Shown here piece after piece: positions 27,278 through 35,222 of a stretch of 45,077 nt of DNA. Made by a program: the position numbers and the translations under genes. A model generated the notes under the pieces. That model saw only the letters and a list, made by a program, of their open reading frames with translations, ran no database searches and was not told the origin of the DNA. The DNA is from Pedosphaera sp. Lineage in GTDB: Bacteria; Verrucomicrobiota; Verrucomicrobiia; Limisphaerales; Pedosphaeraceae. The stretch spans positions 1-45,077 of the forward strand of contig JAQGPA010000188.1 in the NCBI GenBank assembly GCA_028293325.1, written 5' to 3'. Position 1 is the stretch's first letter; each line of letters starts with the position of its first letter.

Positions 27278-29272
27278 AATCGTGACTGGGTCAATCCATT
27301 GAAAATTGTAAACCGCGTGCGCCGATACACCGTAGTCCGGCCCGACCGCCTCGATTTCGACGGGCGTGAACGCCTCGTTGTTGGTGCGCGCAAGTTGCGG
27401 AATGAACACGCAATTGTTCGGTGTGGCCCAGAGCCAGCTCAAGCTGTTGTCGGGATTACGGCGATAGACGTTGTAGTAAAAAATCGTGTCGGTGGAATTG
27501 CTCCACGTCAGTCGCAGGTTGTAAGTCTTCCAATCGAGATTATACATCTGGTCAAGCGCAATGTCAGTGGGCGCGGCGGGCGCGCTCATCGCGCCGTGAT
27601 AAACGGCAAGCTGACCGATGCGCGTGTTGTAAGCTGTCGAGGCCGCCGCACCGAAGCGCAGCGCAATGACGGCAATCTTTTTCCCAGCAAACGCGCCAAG
27701 GTCCGTCACGTTTGTATTCCAACCGGCGCTGACTGTGTTGCTCACGTCAAAAAACTGGAGCGAATTCGGATTATCCTCGAACGAAAGCCCGACTTTCAGG
27801 TTACTCGCACCGACAGCGCCAGTTTTATAGACGAGCCGAAACTGGGTGTTGTTACTCACGGCAAGACTCGCTTGATACAGCCAGAGATCATTCGTGCCCG
27901 CCATCGTCCCGTTCACCAATAAACAGGAGCCGCCGTAATAAGAATCCATGAAATCCAAGGCTGCATTTAGACGCGTCGCGGTGCCGTTGGTTTTCACCAG
28001 CCAGCGCCACGTCGGCAACACGTCCTGCAATCCGAGATTGCTCCACTGACCATTCATCACACGCTGACCGTTGAGGTTGAAGTTGGTTCCCTGCCCCGGA
28101 TTGAAACACGTTCCGAAAGGCACGCTGGTGACCGGCGACGACGCCGGGATGAAATGCGCGATACCCGGCCAGGTATCGGAGGACGAGGTGATACCGGGGT
28201 TGCCATTCGATCCCACCCAGAAACGATTGTCGCGCGCGTGCATATTCGTCATACCGCTGGCAGTTTTGTAAACCCATTCGCTACCGAATAGTCCGAGCGA
28301 AAGCAGATTGGTCTGGCCTTCAGGAAAGAAGGCCGACCAGTTCACCATTGTGTTGTAGCCTGACGGCCCCGCATCCACGCCGGTGTAAAAATCATAGGGG
28401 TCCAAACCGTAGCTCAGCGCCAACGAACGCGAGCCGGCGAGACTGGAACTGCTCCAGCGGAAATCGATGAACATGGTGTCCGCCACATTCGCGCCGTTGT
28501 AATACATGAACCAGTCATTCGCCGTGTTGAACGCGCCCTGCCAGCCGACGTTGCCGGATTCAGTCATCGCGTCATACCAGACGATTTGCAGTTCGGGCGC
28601 CTTCGCTTTGAAGTAGCTGATGAAGTCACGCATGTTCGCCGCCGTGGCTGCCGTGGCATTTTCGGTTTCTTGATTGAGGAACCAGCCGTCGAAACCAAAA
28701 TAGCGCGCGGCCTCAGTCATTTTGTCCGCGACCGGGAAATTTGTCCCTGATTTCTGCAGAAAGTCCGTCACGTTCTGGATGTTTCCCCCATAGACATACG
28801 GCCCGAAGAAAACCTTTCCGTAGATTTTCACGCCGTTGCGATGTGCAGCATCTGCCACGTGGCCTGCCGGGCACATGATGAGGCCGTGGTCGTTATCCGA
28901 TGCCCCCCAAAAGGTCATTGAACCCGCGTAGCCCCAATAGCTGAAAGGATAATACGAAGTCGTGTGCGAACCTTCAGCAGAACCCGTGGAGTAGGAATTG
29001 AAAGACACGAGCGTCATTACCTTGGCTTCGTTGGTGCGGGCGTGAGAATTGACGTTCAGTGCGGGATTACTGATGCGCGGCGCGAGCGAGACAGAACTGC
29101 GATTGTAACGGGCATTGGCGTCATTGGTCGGGCTCCAGCTTAGCAGCGCGCCGACGGTCGGCCACTGAACCGTGACCGGCTCACCCAAAAATTGCGCGCG
29201 ACTCGGAAGACTCGACAGCATCAGCAATCCAGCAGTCAGCAGAGCAACAGAAATGGCCTTGGGATGATTCAC
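24626..29272 (-). CDS. GH85 endo-beta-N-acetylglucosaminidase with repeat scaffold
   Basis: With a GTG start at 29272 this is a 1548-residue protein with a good signal peptide (NHPKAISVALLTAGLLMLSS LPSRAQ). The catalytic domain (about residues 30-400) has the GH85 signatures SFNSYSTGS, GVKIYGKVFFGPY, and RYFGFDGWFLNQETEN; Asn200 and Glu202 in NQE (DNA about 28667-28675) form the N-x-E pair used in substrate-assisted cleavage. GH85 cuts between the two GlcNAc residues of N-glycan cores. A beta-sandwich and an Fn3-like part (about 400-660) follow, then repeats from residue 666 and a C-terminal module ending FFRLIFP. The frame also extends to a TTG at 29365, giving 31 more residues; the true start is unsure because neither site has a clear ribosome binding site. 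It heads the glycosidase operon, downstream of a palindromic operator. Confidence 0.9.
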   Translation of the reverse strand: MNHPKAISVALLTAGLLMLSSLPSRAQFLGEPVTVQWPTVGALLSWSPTNDANARYNRSSVSLAPRISNPALNVNSHARTNEAKVMTLVSFNSYSTGSAEGSHTTSYYPFSYWGYAGSMTFWGASDNDHGLIMCPAGHVADAAHRNGVKIYGKVFFGPYVYGGNIQNVTDFLQKSGTNFPVADKMTEAARYFGFDGWFLNQETENATAATAANMRDFISYFKAKAPELQIVWYDAMTESGNVGWQGAFNTANDWFMYYNGANVADTMFIDFRWSSSSLAGSRSLALSYGLDPYDFYTGVDAGPSGYNTMVNWSAFFPEGQTNLLSLGLFGSEWVYKTASGMTNMHARDNRFWVGSNGNPGITSSSDTWPGIAHFIPASSPVTSVPFGTCFNPGQGTNFNLNGQRVMNGQWSNLGLQDVLPTWRWLVKTNGTATRLNAALDFMDSYYGGSCLLVNGTMAGTNDLWLYQASLAVSNNTQFRLVYKTGAVGASNLKVGLSFEDNPNSLQFFDVSNTVSAGWNTNVTDLGAFAGKKIAVIALRFGAAASTAYNTRIGQLAVYHGAMSAPAAPTDIALDQMYNLDWKTYNLRLTWSNSTDTIFYYNVYRRNPDNSLSWLWATPNNCVFIPQLARTNNEAFTPVEIEAVGPDYGVSAHAVYNFQWIDPVTIPLTNSDVSGASSFDSGLNWSNAIAPAATNIYLVSGLDLRTPQMSDDQMFQGGALVLTNGGALRIKATGSGNTTTVGAAPGTALFMGGGVVSDWSGLPETLAGYVSLTGSGNIFDPQTSVFIVASQISGGGTLTVDSPNSLVGGTVILSGVNTYTNGTILNAANTLQLSGSGTLGTNSFLAISNTAGHGFGVINLNGTSQTVGTLLGTGGVITNSSSTASSLTVGSGNGSGTFQGKIISSSTRSIALNKTGSGAQTLAGNSSVASLNIALNNGSSPMTNGPVVVSAGAALSIGSGAGDSIAIASGNMGAASFGMLDVSASSNFTVNVGTIQVAVNSQNPGGNYPWTGTLNLGTNNNLTASMSIIVGDSASAFNAATSQAVLTTAAGGTTTIQTPSLFLGARKCNPTFNYGNGAVFSVGSTGSRTALSIGNSAAFGQLGTGTSFMSSNSFAAGIFNGVLSSLTIGTINNTGGGGQVGALILGNSVANHLDISGAGNVVVLGRNLLGGGGGMATGVLTVTNLDTTSVITSTDNSAAILLGATSQSAGTLNLNGGTLKITTTGSGIAGGIGMSTLNLNGVKFIAGANSTSFITNIITAMVNPGGVIFDTANFNLTVAQALANGGGSLSKLGGGRLTLSKVNTYAGNTVVGAGTLALLEPGNIASSAQIIISNAAVLDVTGRTDRTLTLNSGKTLRGSGTLLGKLNAVGGSTINPGDAIGTLVVQSNATLAGTVLMELNRTNVQPNDKLFSTNGAIAGGGTLMVNNLGPALEAGDVFVLFNQAVSGFTTVNLPALSAGNAWQNNLAVDGSLRVVSTNAAGLTFETAANQLMLTWPADHIGWRLQVQTNDLASGLGTNWFDVLNAAATNQMILPIVPDNASVFFRLIFP

Positions 29273-29422
29273 AAATGCGTCAATGAGGTTGGTAGAAAAC
29301 AATGTGGCGCGCACCGAACCGGTAACAAGTCCGGCCAGCCGGCGACAGTGCTGCGCAACTTGCAATTCGGGCGGTCGTGGGAATCACGCCATCAAGGTGG
29401 CATTCAAGTGCCTTTGAATCCA

Positions 29423-29438
29423 TTACACGAAGGTGTAA
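29423..29438. promoter_or_regulatory. Palindrome TTACAC-N4-GTGTAA, copy 2 (GH85 operon)
   Basis: TTACACGAAGGTGTAA lies 21 bp downstream of the response regulator stop and upstream of the GH85 gene (57 bp before the TTG at 29365, 150 bp before the GTG at 29272). On the minus strand a -10-like TTGAAT (29402-29407) lies about 26 bp beyond its centre, a spacing similar to that of copy 1. It probably marks the promoter of the long glycosidase operon. Confidence 0.7.
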
Positions 29439-29459
29439 CGACCACAAATTGACGGTCGA

Positions 29460-30182
29460 TCACTTGCCGAGATACTTAACCACGGCTTCGGTGCGCGAAC
29501 TGACCTGAAGTTTTTCGTAGATGTTGTGGCAATGCTTGCGCACAGTCTCGATCCCCACGCCCAGCATATCGGCAATTTCCTTGTAGGGCAGGCCTTTGGA
29601 CAGCAGTTCCAGCACCTCACGTTCGCGCGCAGAAAGCGGTTGTTCCGATCCGGGACGCGACGGTTGATGATGAAAGTGCTGGACGATCTTGCGGGCAATG
29701 AGGCTGTTCAACGGCGACCCCCCCGAAGCGGCGTCATGCACGGCTTCCAAAACCTGCGTGCCTTGACCGGCGGTCCGGCCCTTGAGCAGATAGCCGACCG
29801 CGCCCGCGAGCAAGGATTTGAAAATCAAATCGGCATCTTCATAAACCGTGAGCATGACGAATTGTGTCCGGGGAAGCTGTCCTTTCAAATGGCGCACGCA
29901 ATCTACGCCGCTCATCTTGGGAAGATTGATGTCCATCAACACCACATCCGGTTGATGGCGAGGAATCTCCTCCAGTGCGGCCTCGGCGGAGCGATGACTG
30001 CTGATGCAGGTGAAACCGTGCGCCCGCGAAAGCTGATGCACCAACTGTTCGCGGACGACATTGTCATCCTCGACGACACAGACCCGCACGACGCGCGTCG
30101 TTTGCGTTTCGGCATTCTCGGTGCTGGTGCTGGTGCTGGTGCTGGTGCCAGTCATTTTCATAACTTTATTAAGAATGTCCAT
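29460..30182 (-). CDS. LuxR/NarL-type response regulator
   Basis: This 240-residue protein has a receiver domain (about 31-150) with the acidic pair ED(D) at 38-40, phospho-acceptor Asp84 in VLMDINLP, Thr112 and Lys134, and a C-terminal LuxR-type helix-turn-helix (183-238: LSAREREVLELLSKGLPYKE, then IADMLGVGIETVRKHCHNIY). The family is phosphorylated by a HisKA_3 kinase and binds short inverted repeats as a dimer. The gene's ATG overlaps the end of the sensor kinase gene by 14 bp, so the two form a cognate pair. The N-terminus carries a Thr-Ser repeat tract encoded by a hexanucleotide repeat; a start at Met8 or Met10 would lie just before it. A copy of the 16-bp palindrome lies 9 bp before the ATG, suggesting autoregulation. 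It probably controls the adjacent glycan genes. Confidence 0.93.
   Translation of the reverse strand: MDILNKVMKMTGTSTSTSTSTENAETQTTRVVRVCVVEDDNVVREQLVHQLSRAHGFTCISSHRSAEAALEEIPRHQPDVVLMDINLPKMSGVDCVRHLKGQLPRTQFVMLTVYEDADLIFKSLLAGAVGYLLKGRTAGQGTQVLEAVHDAASGGSPLNSLIARKIVQHFHHQPSRPGSEQPLSAREREVLELLSKGLPYKEIADMLGVGIETVRKHCHNIYEKLQVSSRTEAVVKYLGK
30121..30150. repeat. Hexanucleotide repeat in the regulator N-terminus
   Basis: GTGCTG is repeated four times (30121-30144), with a partial fifth unit, on the plus strand; on the coding strand it gives alternating Ser-Thr codons (TSTSTSTST at residues 13-21). Copy-number changes of a 6-bp unit stay in frame, so they would alter linker length rather than switch the gene off. 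Confidence 0.75.
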
Positions 30183-33100
30183 TTGCGCCTATTACACGTC
30201 CGTGTAACTGGTCCCGCTCAATCACCAACCGCACCGTCGTGCCTTTTCCGGGCTGACTGGTGATTTCCGCCATTCCGCCGATATCTTCCAACCGGCGACG
30301 CATGTTGGAAAGTCCGTTGCCCTCGCTGTTGTTGCCGCCGATATCAAAGCCGTGTCCGTTGTCGGTGATGGTAATGGCCAGCAGGTACTCATTCTGTTGC
30401 AACGTCACCCGCGCCTCGGTGGCCGCCGCGTGGGTGGCGACATTTTGTAACGCCTCGCGCGCGGCGAGCAGCAGTTTATGCCGCACTTCGGCGGTCAACG
30501 GAACAGCAGGCAACACGGTGGGCACATCCAGCACGCACCGCACCCGTGCCAGTGTCATGTGCTGCTGCGCAAACTGACTCAGGTAATTGGCAAAACTTTC
30601 CAGCGAATCATTCCGGGGATTGATGGCCCAAACGATTTCATCGAGCGACTGAATGGTCTTCTTCGCCGTGGCGGGAATCAACCGGAACCAGCGATCCACT
30701 TCCTGCGCGTCCTGTTGCGCCGCCTCCACGCGCTGGCTCAAGAAAACAATCTGCGTCAGGTTCGCGCCGAGATCGTCGTGCAAATCTTGGGCGATACGCG
30801 AGCGCTCTTTTTCCAAACTGCGCTGACGCTCCGTCTGTTCGCGCAACTGGATTTCCGAAGTGAGCTGATTAGTCCGCTCTTCCACCTGCCGCCGCAATTG
30901 CTTGATCCAGATGAATGCCGCCAAAATGACAAACGCCATGCCGCCCATCGCCGCCAGCGCGCGGCGCACCGTCCACCACGGCGGACGCGCCAGCACAACA
31001 AAATCTTCCGCCGACCTCGGTAATATCCGGACGGCACCAACGCGCAAGCCGAGTTCGGCATAGGGCATTTGATCAATTTGACAAACACCCGTGACCCGCA
31101 GCCGGGTGCCGGGAAGGAACGCGGGTAATTCCACATTCGTCGAGACCAGCACTTGCAGCGTCCGGTCGGCCCACTCCAGAGCCAGCGCATTGTGAACACC
31201 TAGTGCATTCTGCCCGCGCACGATGCCGTCCAGCGTCACCAGCGCGGAATCCAGCGTGCCAGCGGCGATGGCGTCAGGCGTGGCCTCAATGCCCTTAACC
31301 AGCAACGGGCCGCCCACTTTGCGCACCGTGACTTCCGTGAGCACCGGCGAATAACCGCGCGTTTCGGGAAAGCCGACCACTTCCACCTTGTCACCGGGAG
31401 CGAATTGCAGCTCGGGTTTGACCGGCGCGACATTTTGCGGGCTTTGCCAGAACAACCAGCGTGAGCGTCCAAACCGGGCATCAAGCAGAATTTCCGTTTT
31501 CAAAATTCCCATCGCGCTTCCGGTATTGTCCTGCAAAAAAAAATTCTGACCCTCCTGCAACGTCAAAACTCCTTTCAAATGCACGCGATGAAAGGATTCG
31601 CGCGGTCCGCTCAAACCCAGCAGGCTGCCGATTGGCTGAATGGGCTGCAAAAATGGATCCACCGGCGCCTCGACCACCTCCAACTGTTCCAGCGATGGGA
31701 TCAGCAGGTGGATGCCCTGAATCCGCCCGCGATCGTCCAACGCCGTAACGCCGACACCGCGCACGCGCACGGCGGCGTCCACGAGGCCATTCACCACAGA
31801 AACCGAACCAGCACCAATGCTGGCCATCACTTCGCGGCCATAACAGATCATCAGCAGATGCGCGCCATCCGTCGCGCGGACCACGCCCTCCATCTCGATC
31901 CATTGCGCGTCCATGCGCCCGCTCATCAACTGGCTCAACGAGAGGCGCTGCGGTTGTGGAAATTTTCCGCGGCCCAGAACGGTGATGCGGTCGGCGGAAA
32001 TTACCGGGTTGCCCACGTCGCCCAAGCCGCCCCAGCCTTCAATTTCCACAAACATTCCCGCCTCGGTGATTTTGCGGCTTTCCTCCGGAGGAAATGCGAC
32101 TTGAATGCCCGCCGTGTCATCCTGAATAAAAGCGCCCACCAGATCGGTGATGATACCGCGAATTTTCACCCGGGGCCGGCTGTTCAACTGGCCTGGAGTC
32201 AACTTCCGAATCTGATCGATCTTGGTGATGGCGGCGGCGTTCCCGTTGCCCTTGTTGTTCTGGGTGAATGGCGTCTTGGAAAACACGGCCCCACTTGATT
32301 GATCGACCGGCGTCATGGCTTCCACGCCTGAGGCCCAAAGCCTGGCCGCCACCCATTGGCCCTGATCATTATAAGCCCCACGACAAATACCACGCACTGA
32401 AACCCTCGTCCCCGTCGCCGGCAGCGACTCAGAGTCCGTCAGATTTTTCAAATGCACGCGCATGGTGCGGTTCGCATCTTGCAGGTCAAAGGCGTATTCA
32501 TTTTCCGAACTGCCGCCAAACTCAACCCGCCCCTCGAGTTCAACCCACTTCAAATCTTCACCCGCAGGCAATTCCTGCTCTAAAGCAATCCGTTCCGGAG
32601 CCGCCTCCAGATTCGCGTCACGATGATGAACACTCAAGTGTGCGATCTCGATCCGGTTTTGCCTCAATTCCGTGGTTCCCTTCAATGTCACATGCTGGCC
32701 GGTCTTGAGTTCTTCCGTATCTGACAGGCCGTGAAATTCAATACCGCCGGTGGAGTCCAGGAAGTAGAGAGTATTCGTCTTTTCGGAATAGCCCGCCACG
32801 ACTCCATCAAGTTGGACCTGATAACCGTCGACCGCGCGTCCGCGCAACGCGACGATCTGGTTGACATTGGTGACCAATACGCCAGTCGGTGAAGAATACT
32901 GCCACTGGATCCAACTGGCACACGTGACCCGGTCGGCCGGTCGATCCAGCCATTTTGTTTCCACCCGGCCATCAAATAATTTGGAGGCGCTCTCCGCCGG
33001 CGGATTGTCTCCTTGCGCCGAGATGCTATCTGTAAAAATCGGGACCGGGCTTAAATCATCCTCCGATTTACCCATCAACACTATTTCCGCCAGCTGAACT

Positions 33101-33612
33101 GAGTTGGCGACGCGCCGCTCTCGCACATGATCAATCTGCAAACGATAAGTCTCATAAGCCGCCGGGCTGGCAACTTTGAACGCGCGCCGCTGGTGGCGTT
33201 CGGAAAAGAGTTCATTTTTGCGCGTGTCCAGCGTCACCCAGGTTTTGCCGCCGTCATTGGAGCCGAGCAACCTCCAGTCCAGCGGATCACGCTGCGGAAA
33301 ATCATTGGCCGAAACCAGCGCGTATTGAGTAATGATCTTTCCGTTCCTGCCGGTGGCTTCATTCGCCGCCTGAACCGACCCGGCATCGAAAACGCCAACG
33401 AGGCAAACCACGAGCAGCATTGCTGCACGAAATAAAAATCCCACGCCCTTCCGTCGCGGCGCACGGCACGGGTTGGATATGCTTTGCGATTTCGAGTCCA
33501 CAATGTTCAAACAACGTAAGCGTATGCCTGTCTGCCGCAACCTGCAAGATGCCGCCAGGCTCACAGTCGTTGCGCCGCGCCGGGTGAACCGCCAGCTTGG
33601 CTCCCGGATCAC
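30169..33612 (-). CDS. Membrane sensor histidine kinase with OB-fold and discoidin-like sensor
   Basis: The frame encodes up to 1147 residues. A hydrophobic export segment (FLFRAAMLLVVCLVGVF) is followed by a discoidin (F5/8C)-like region (YALVSANDFPQRDPLDWRLL, GSNDGGKTWVTL, VQLAEIVL, then LFDGRVETKWLD), several OB-fold-like repeats (for example VTLKGTTELRQN, VRGICRGAYN, VTLDGIVRGQ), one transmembrane helix (884-903), a coiled linker, a HisKA_3 dimerisation domain with His945 in AQDLHDDLG, and a HATPase domain with EALQN, DNGHGFD and GNGLSNMRRRLE. So it is an outward-facing sensor signalling to the response regulator it overlaps. The start is uncertain: GTG at 33612 overlaps the pseudopilin stop (GTGA), while GTG at 33501 or 33444, or ATG at 33420, would give a shorter N-terminus. 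The ligand is unknown; a glycan fragment is plausible. Confidence 0.9.
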   Translation of the reverse strand: MIREPSWRFTRRGATTVSLAASCRLRQTGIRLRCLNIVDSKSQSISNPCRAPRRKGVGFLFRAAMLLVVCLVGVFDAGSVQAANEATGRNGKIITQYALVSANDFPQRDPLDWRLLGSNDGGKTWVTLDTRKNELFSERHQRRAFKVASPAAYETYRLQIDHVRERRVANSVQLAEIVLMGKSEDDLSPVPIFTDSISAQGDNPPAESASKLFDGRVETKWLDRPADRVTCASWIQWQYSSPTGVLVTNVNQIVALRGRAVDGYQVQLDGVVAGYSEKTNTLYFLDSTGGIEFHGLSDTEELKTGQHVTLKGTTELRQNRIEIAHLSVHHRDANLEAAPERIALEQELPAGEDLKWVELEGRVEFGGSSENEYAFDLQDANRTMRVHLKNLTDSESLPATGTRVSVRGICRGAYNDQGQWVAARLWASGVEAMTPVDQSSGAVFSKTPFTQNNKGNGNAAAITKIDQIRKLTPGQLNSRPRVKIRGIITDLVGAFIQDDTAGIQVAFPPEESRKITEAGMFVEIEGWGGLGDVGNPVISADRITVLGRGKFPQPQRLSLSQLMSGRMDAQWIEMEGVVRATDGAHLLMICYGREVMASIGAGSVSVVNGLVDAAVRVRGVGVTALDDRGRIQGIHLLIPSLEQLEVVEAPVDPFLQPIQPIGSLLGLSGPRESFHRVHLKGVLTLQEGQNFFLQDNTGSAMGILKTEILLDARFGRSRWLFWQSPQNVAPVKPELQFAPGDKVEVVGFPETRGYSPVLTEVTVRKVGGPLLVKGIEATPDAIAAGTLDSALVTLDGIVRGQNALGVHNALALEWADRTLQVLVSTNVELPAFLPGTRLRVTGVCQIDQMPYAELGLRVGAVRILPRSAEDFVVLARPPWWTVRRALAAMGGMAFVILAAFIWIKQLRRQVEERTNQLTSEIQLREQTERQRSLEKERSRIAQDLHDDLGANLTQIVFLSQRVEAAQQDAQEVDRWFRLIPATAKKTIQSLDEIVWAINPRNDSLESFANYLSQFAQQHMTLARVRCVLDVPTVLPAVPLTAEVRHKLLLAAREALQNVATHAAATEARVTLQQNEYLLAITITDNGHGFDIGGNNSEGNGLSNMRRRLEDIGGMAEITSQPGKGTTVRLVIERDQLHGRVIGANGHS
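30192..30207. promoter_or_regulatory. Palindrome TTACAC-N4-GTGTAA, copy 3 (response regulator)
   Basis: TTACACGTCCGTGTAA lies 9 bp before the response regulator ATG, inside the last codons of the kinase gene (encoding the QLHGRVIG part of its C-terminus). The palindrome is perfect even though it must also encode protein. It could be a DNA operator for autoregulation or, as RNA, a hairpin close to the regulator's ribosome binding site. Confidence 0.65.
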
Positions 33613-34347
33613 TGAATGGCAATACTCATAATAATGCCGCGAAATGATTTCACGTGCCAGTCAAAATAGAGATTGTTACGTGTCGAGCCGTGGACAGGAG
33701 CCGCCGCTTCGTTTTGCCAACCGCCAGCGGCAATTTGAGAATCCAAATCAGAAACCGCATAAATATCCGTCAACGCGCCATATTTGGAAACGGCGGAAAG
33801 TTTCATCGCTGGCTATTGCGGAGCCGTGGGCGGCCCATTGACCCCTGATAGCCAAAGGGAATCGCCGTGTTGGGAACTTGCGCCAAACCGTTGGTGTAGC
33901 CGACAGTCAGCCGGTAGGTCACACGGGTCTGGGCAACATTAGTATCTTCGGTGGAGAATTTTCCATAGCCGGGACAAAACAACGCCTTCACATAATTGAT
34001 CTCCACGGCGGACATAGACGAGGAATCTTTGCTGCCGAGATATTTCGCCAGGCAGTATGCGAAATAGCCATGTTGGGCCTTGGGGTCGGGATGCCAGGGA
34101 ATGTTGCCATAGGCGGAACTCACGCCATTGTTGCAAGGCCTGGAAGTTTATCCCCATTATCATCCACATATAATGGCAATGCGATGCCACCCTGCTTGAG
34201 ATTGGAGGCGCAATTGATAGACACGGCTTTTTGTTTCGCCTTCGAAAGTGCCGGCAGCAGCATGTCCGCCAAACTGGCAATGATGGCAATCACCATCAGC
34301 AGTTCAATCAGGGTGAAGGCGCGCGCGGCTGGGGATATTTTTCTCAT
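33609..34347 (-). pseudogene. Frameshifted pseudopilin (prepilin-type protein)
   Basis: Three consecutive frames together spell one verrucomicrobial pseudopilin. The first (34120-34347) has the prepilin N-terminus [32 protein letters not shown] and [11 protein letters not shown]. The second (33803-34123) continues with SSAYGNIPWHPDPKAQHGYF, YCLAKYLG and CPGY. The third (33609-33806) ends in HGSTRNNLYFDWHVKSFRG, the usual C-terminus. Joins at about 34121 and 33805 each need a one-base shift. The residue before the cleavage Phe is Ala, not the usual Gly. Either the gene is dead or the assembly has two indels here. It lies 10 bp after an intact pseudopilin gene and its last stop overlaps the GTG at 33612 of the kinase frame. 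Confidence 0.8.
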
Positions 34348-34357
34348 GAGCTTTTGG

Positions 34358-35161
34358 TTATGGCGGAGTGGTCTTCCACGGATTGGACGTGCCCAAATAA
34401 CCGCGGTGCCAGTTCAACGTCTTGATTTTTTGCAGGCTCACCCGGCTCACGCTGCCATCGGCAAAAGCCGTGTCGTTCTTGCCGGGAATGGTTTGGTTGT
34501 AAACGGTCTTGCTGCCGTTCAACAACGGGTGCCGCGTAATCATCAGGCGATCAATCCCGTTGGGAATATTGCTTGAATCGCCATAAGTCATATCAAGATT
34601 GGCCGAGGGCACATCCGTGACCTGCACCCACACATCCGCCCACGCGCCGTCGAAAAAGACCGGTGTAGTGGAACCTTGGGTGACGCTGGATTCATTCTTA
34701 AAATAATTATCCGAACCGGCGAAGGTGGGGCTGTTCACATAAAACCAGCCGTTCATCGTGTAGCTGCCGATGCTGTCGTTGGTGTTGGCGGTGGGCACGA
34801 AACTGTTCCAATCCCAACAGGAAATAGCATTCCCCTTGGCCAGGGTTTGTTTGCCACGGTCGGGAGCCACGGGACAGGTACGCACCTTGTTCACCTTGGA
34901 CTGATATTCCATCAGCGGTTTCATCCACAACGTGTAAGCGGTGCCACCATAATCAATGCCGGAACCGTTGTTGTCGCCCACATACATGATGTAGGTCAGA
35001 TCCATTTGCTTCAGGTTGTTGATGCAAGCCGTCTGTTGCGCCCGGGCCTTGGCCTTGCTCAATGCGGGCAGCAACATCGCAGCCAGAATGGCGATGATGG
35101 CGATCACCACCAGCAGTTCAATCAAAGTGAAACCATTTGAGCCGTTCGGCTTCTTCTTCAT
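34358..35161 (-). CDS. Pseudopilin (prepilin-type N-terminal cleavage domain)
   Basis: This 267-residue protein starts [10 protein letters not shown], followed by the type III signal [20 protein letters not shown] and [24 protein letters not shown], a hallmark of the abundant type II secretion/type IV pilin-like proteins of Verrucomicrobiota, Lentisphaerota and Planctomycetota. The C-terminal part ([20 protein letters not shown]) includes the 'FxDGxV' motif seen in this group. A prepilin peptidase would cleave before Phe11. Its role could be in a pseudopilus or in surface display. The start at 35161 has GGAAAAG a few bases upstream; an upstream start at 35191 would fall inside the terminator hairpin. 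It follows the surface protein after a terminator and precedes a broken paralogue. Confidence 0.88.
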   Translation of the reverse strand: MKKKPNGSNGFTLIELLVVIAIIAILAAMLLPALSKAKARAQQTACINNLKQMDLTYIMYVGDNNGSGIDYGGTAYTLWMKPLMEYQSKVNKVRTCPVAPDRGKQTLAKGNAISCWDWNSFVPTANTNDSIGSYTMNGWFYVNSPTFAGSDNYFKNESSVTQGSTTPVFFDGAWADVWVQVTDVPSANLDMTYGDSSNIPNGIDRLMITRHPLLNGSKTVYNQTIPGKNDTAFADGSVSRVSLQKIKTLNWHRGYLGTSNPWKTTPP

Positions 35162-35177
35162 AGTCTTTTCCAATTTC

Positions 35178-35210
35178 AAAAAGCGGAGCAAGTCGATTGA
35201 ACGGCTCCGC
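35178..35210 (-). terminator. Rho-independent terminator after the surface protein gene
   Basis: Read on the minus strand: GCGGAG (35205-35210), a 16-nt loop, CTCCGC (35183-35188), then TTTTT (35178-35182). The 6-bp G+C-rich stem followed by five T's, 12 bp after the 2029-codon gene's stop (35223-35225), fits an intrinsic terminator. It would separate that gene from the pseudopilin and kinase genes, or let only part of transcription through. Confidence 0.65.
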
Positions 35211-35222
35211 GCGCTTCATCAA

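Noticed and set aside
20894..27280. Repeat-rich DNA considered as a CRISPR array or satellite
   Set aside because: Repeats are protein-level beta-strand units of variable length without identical direct repeats and spacers; no cas genes are present.
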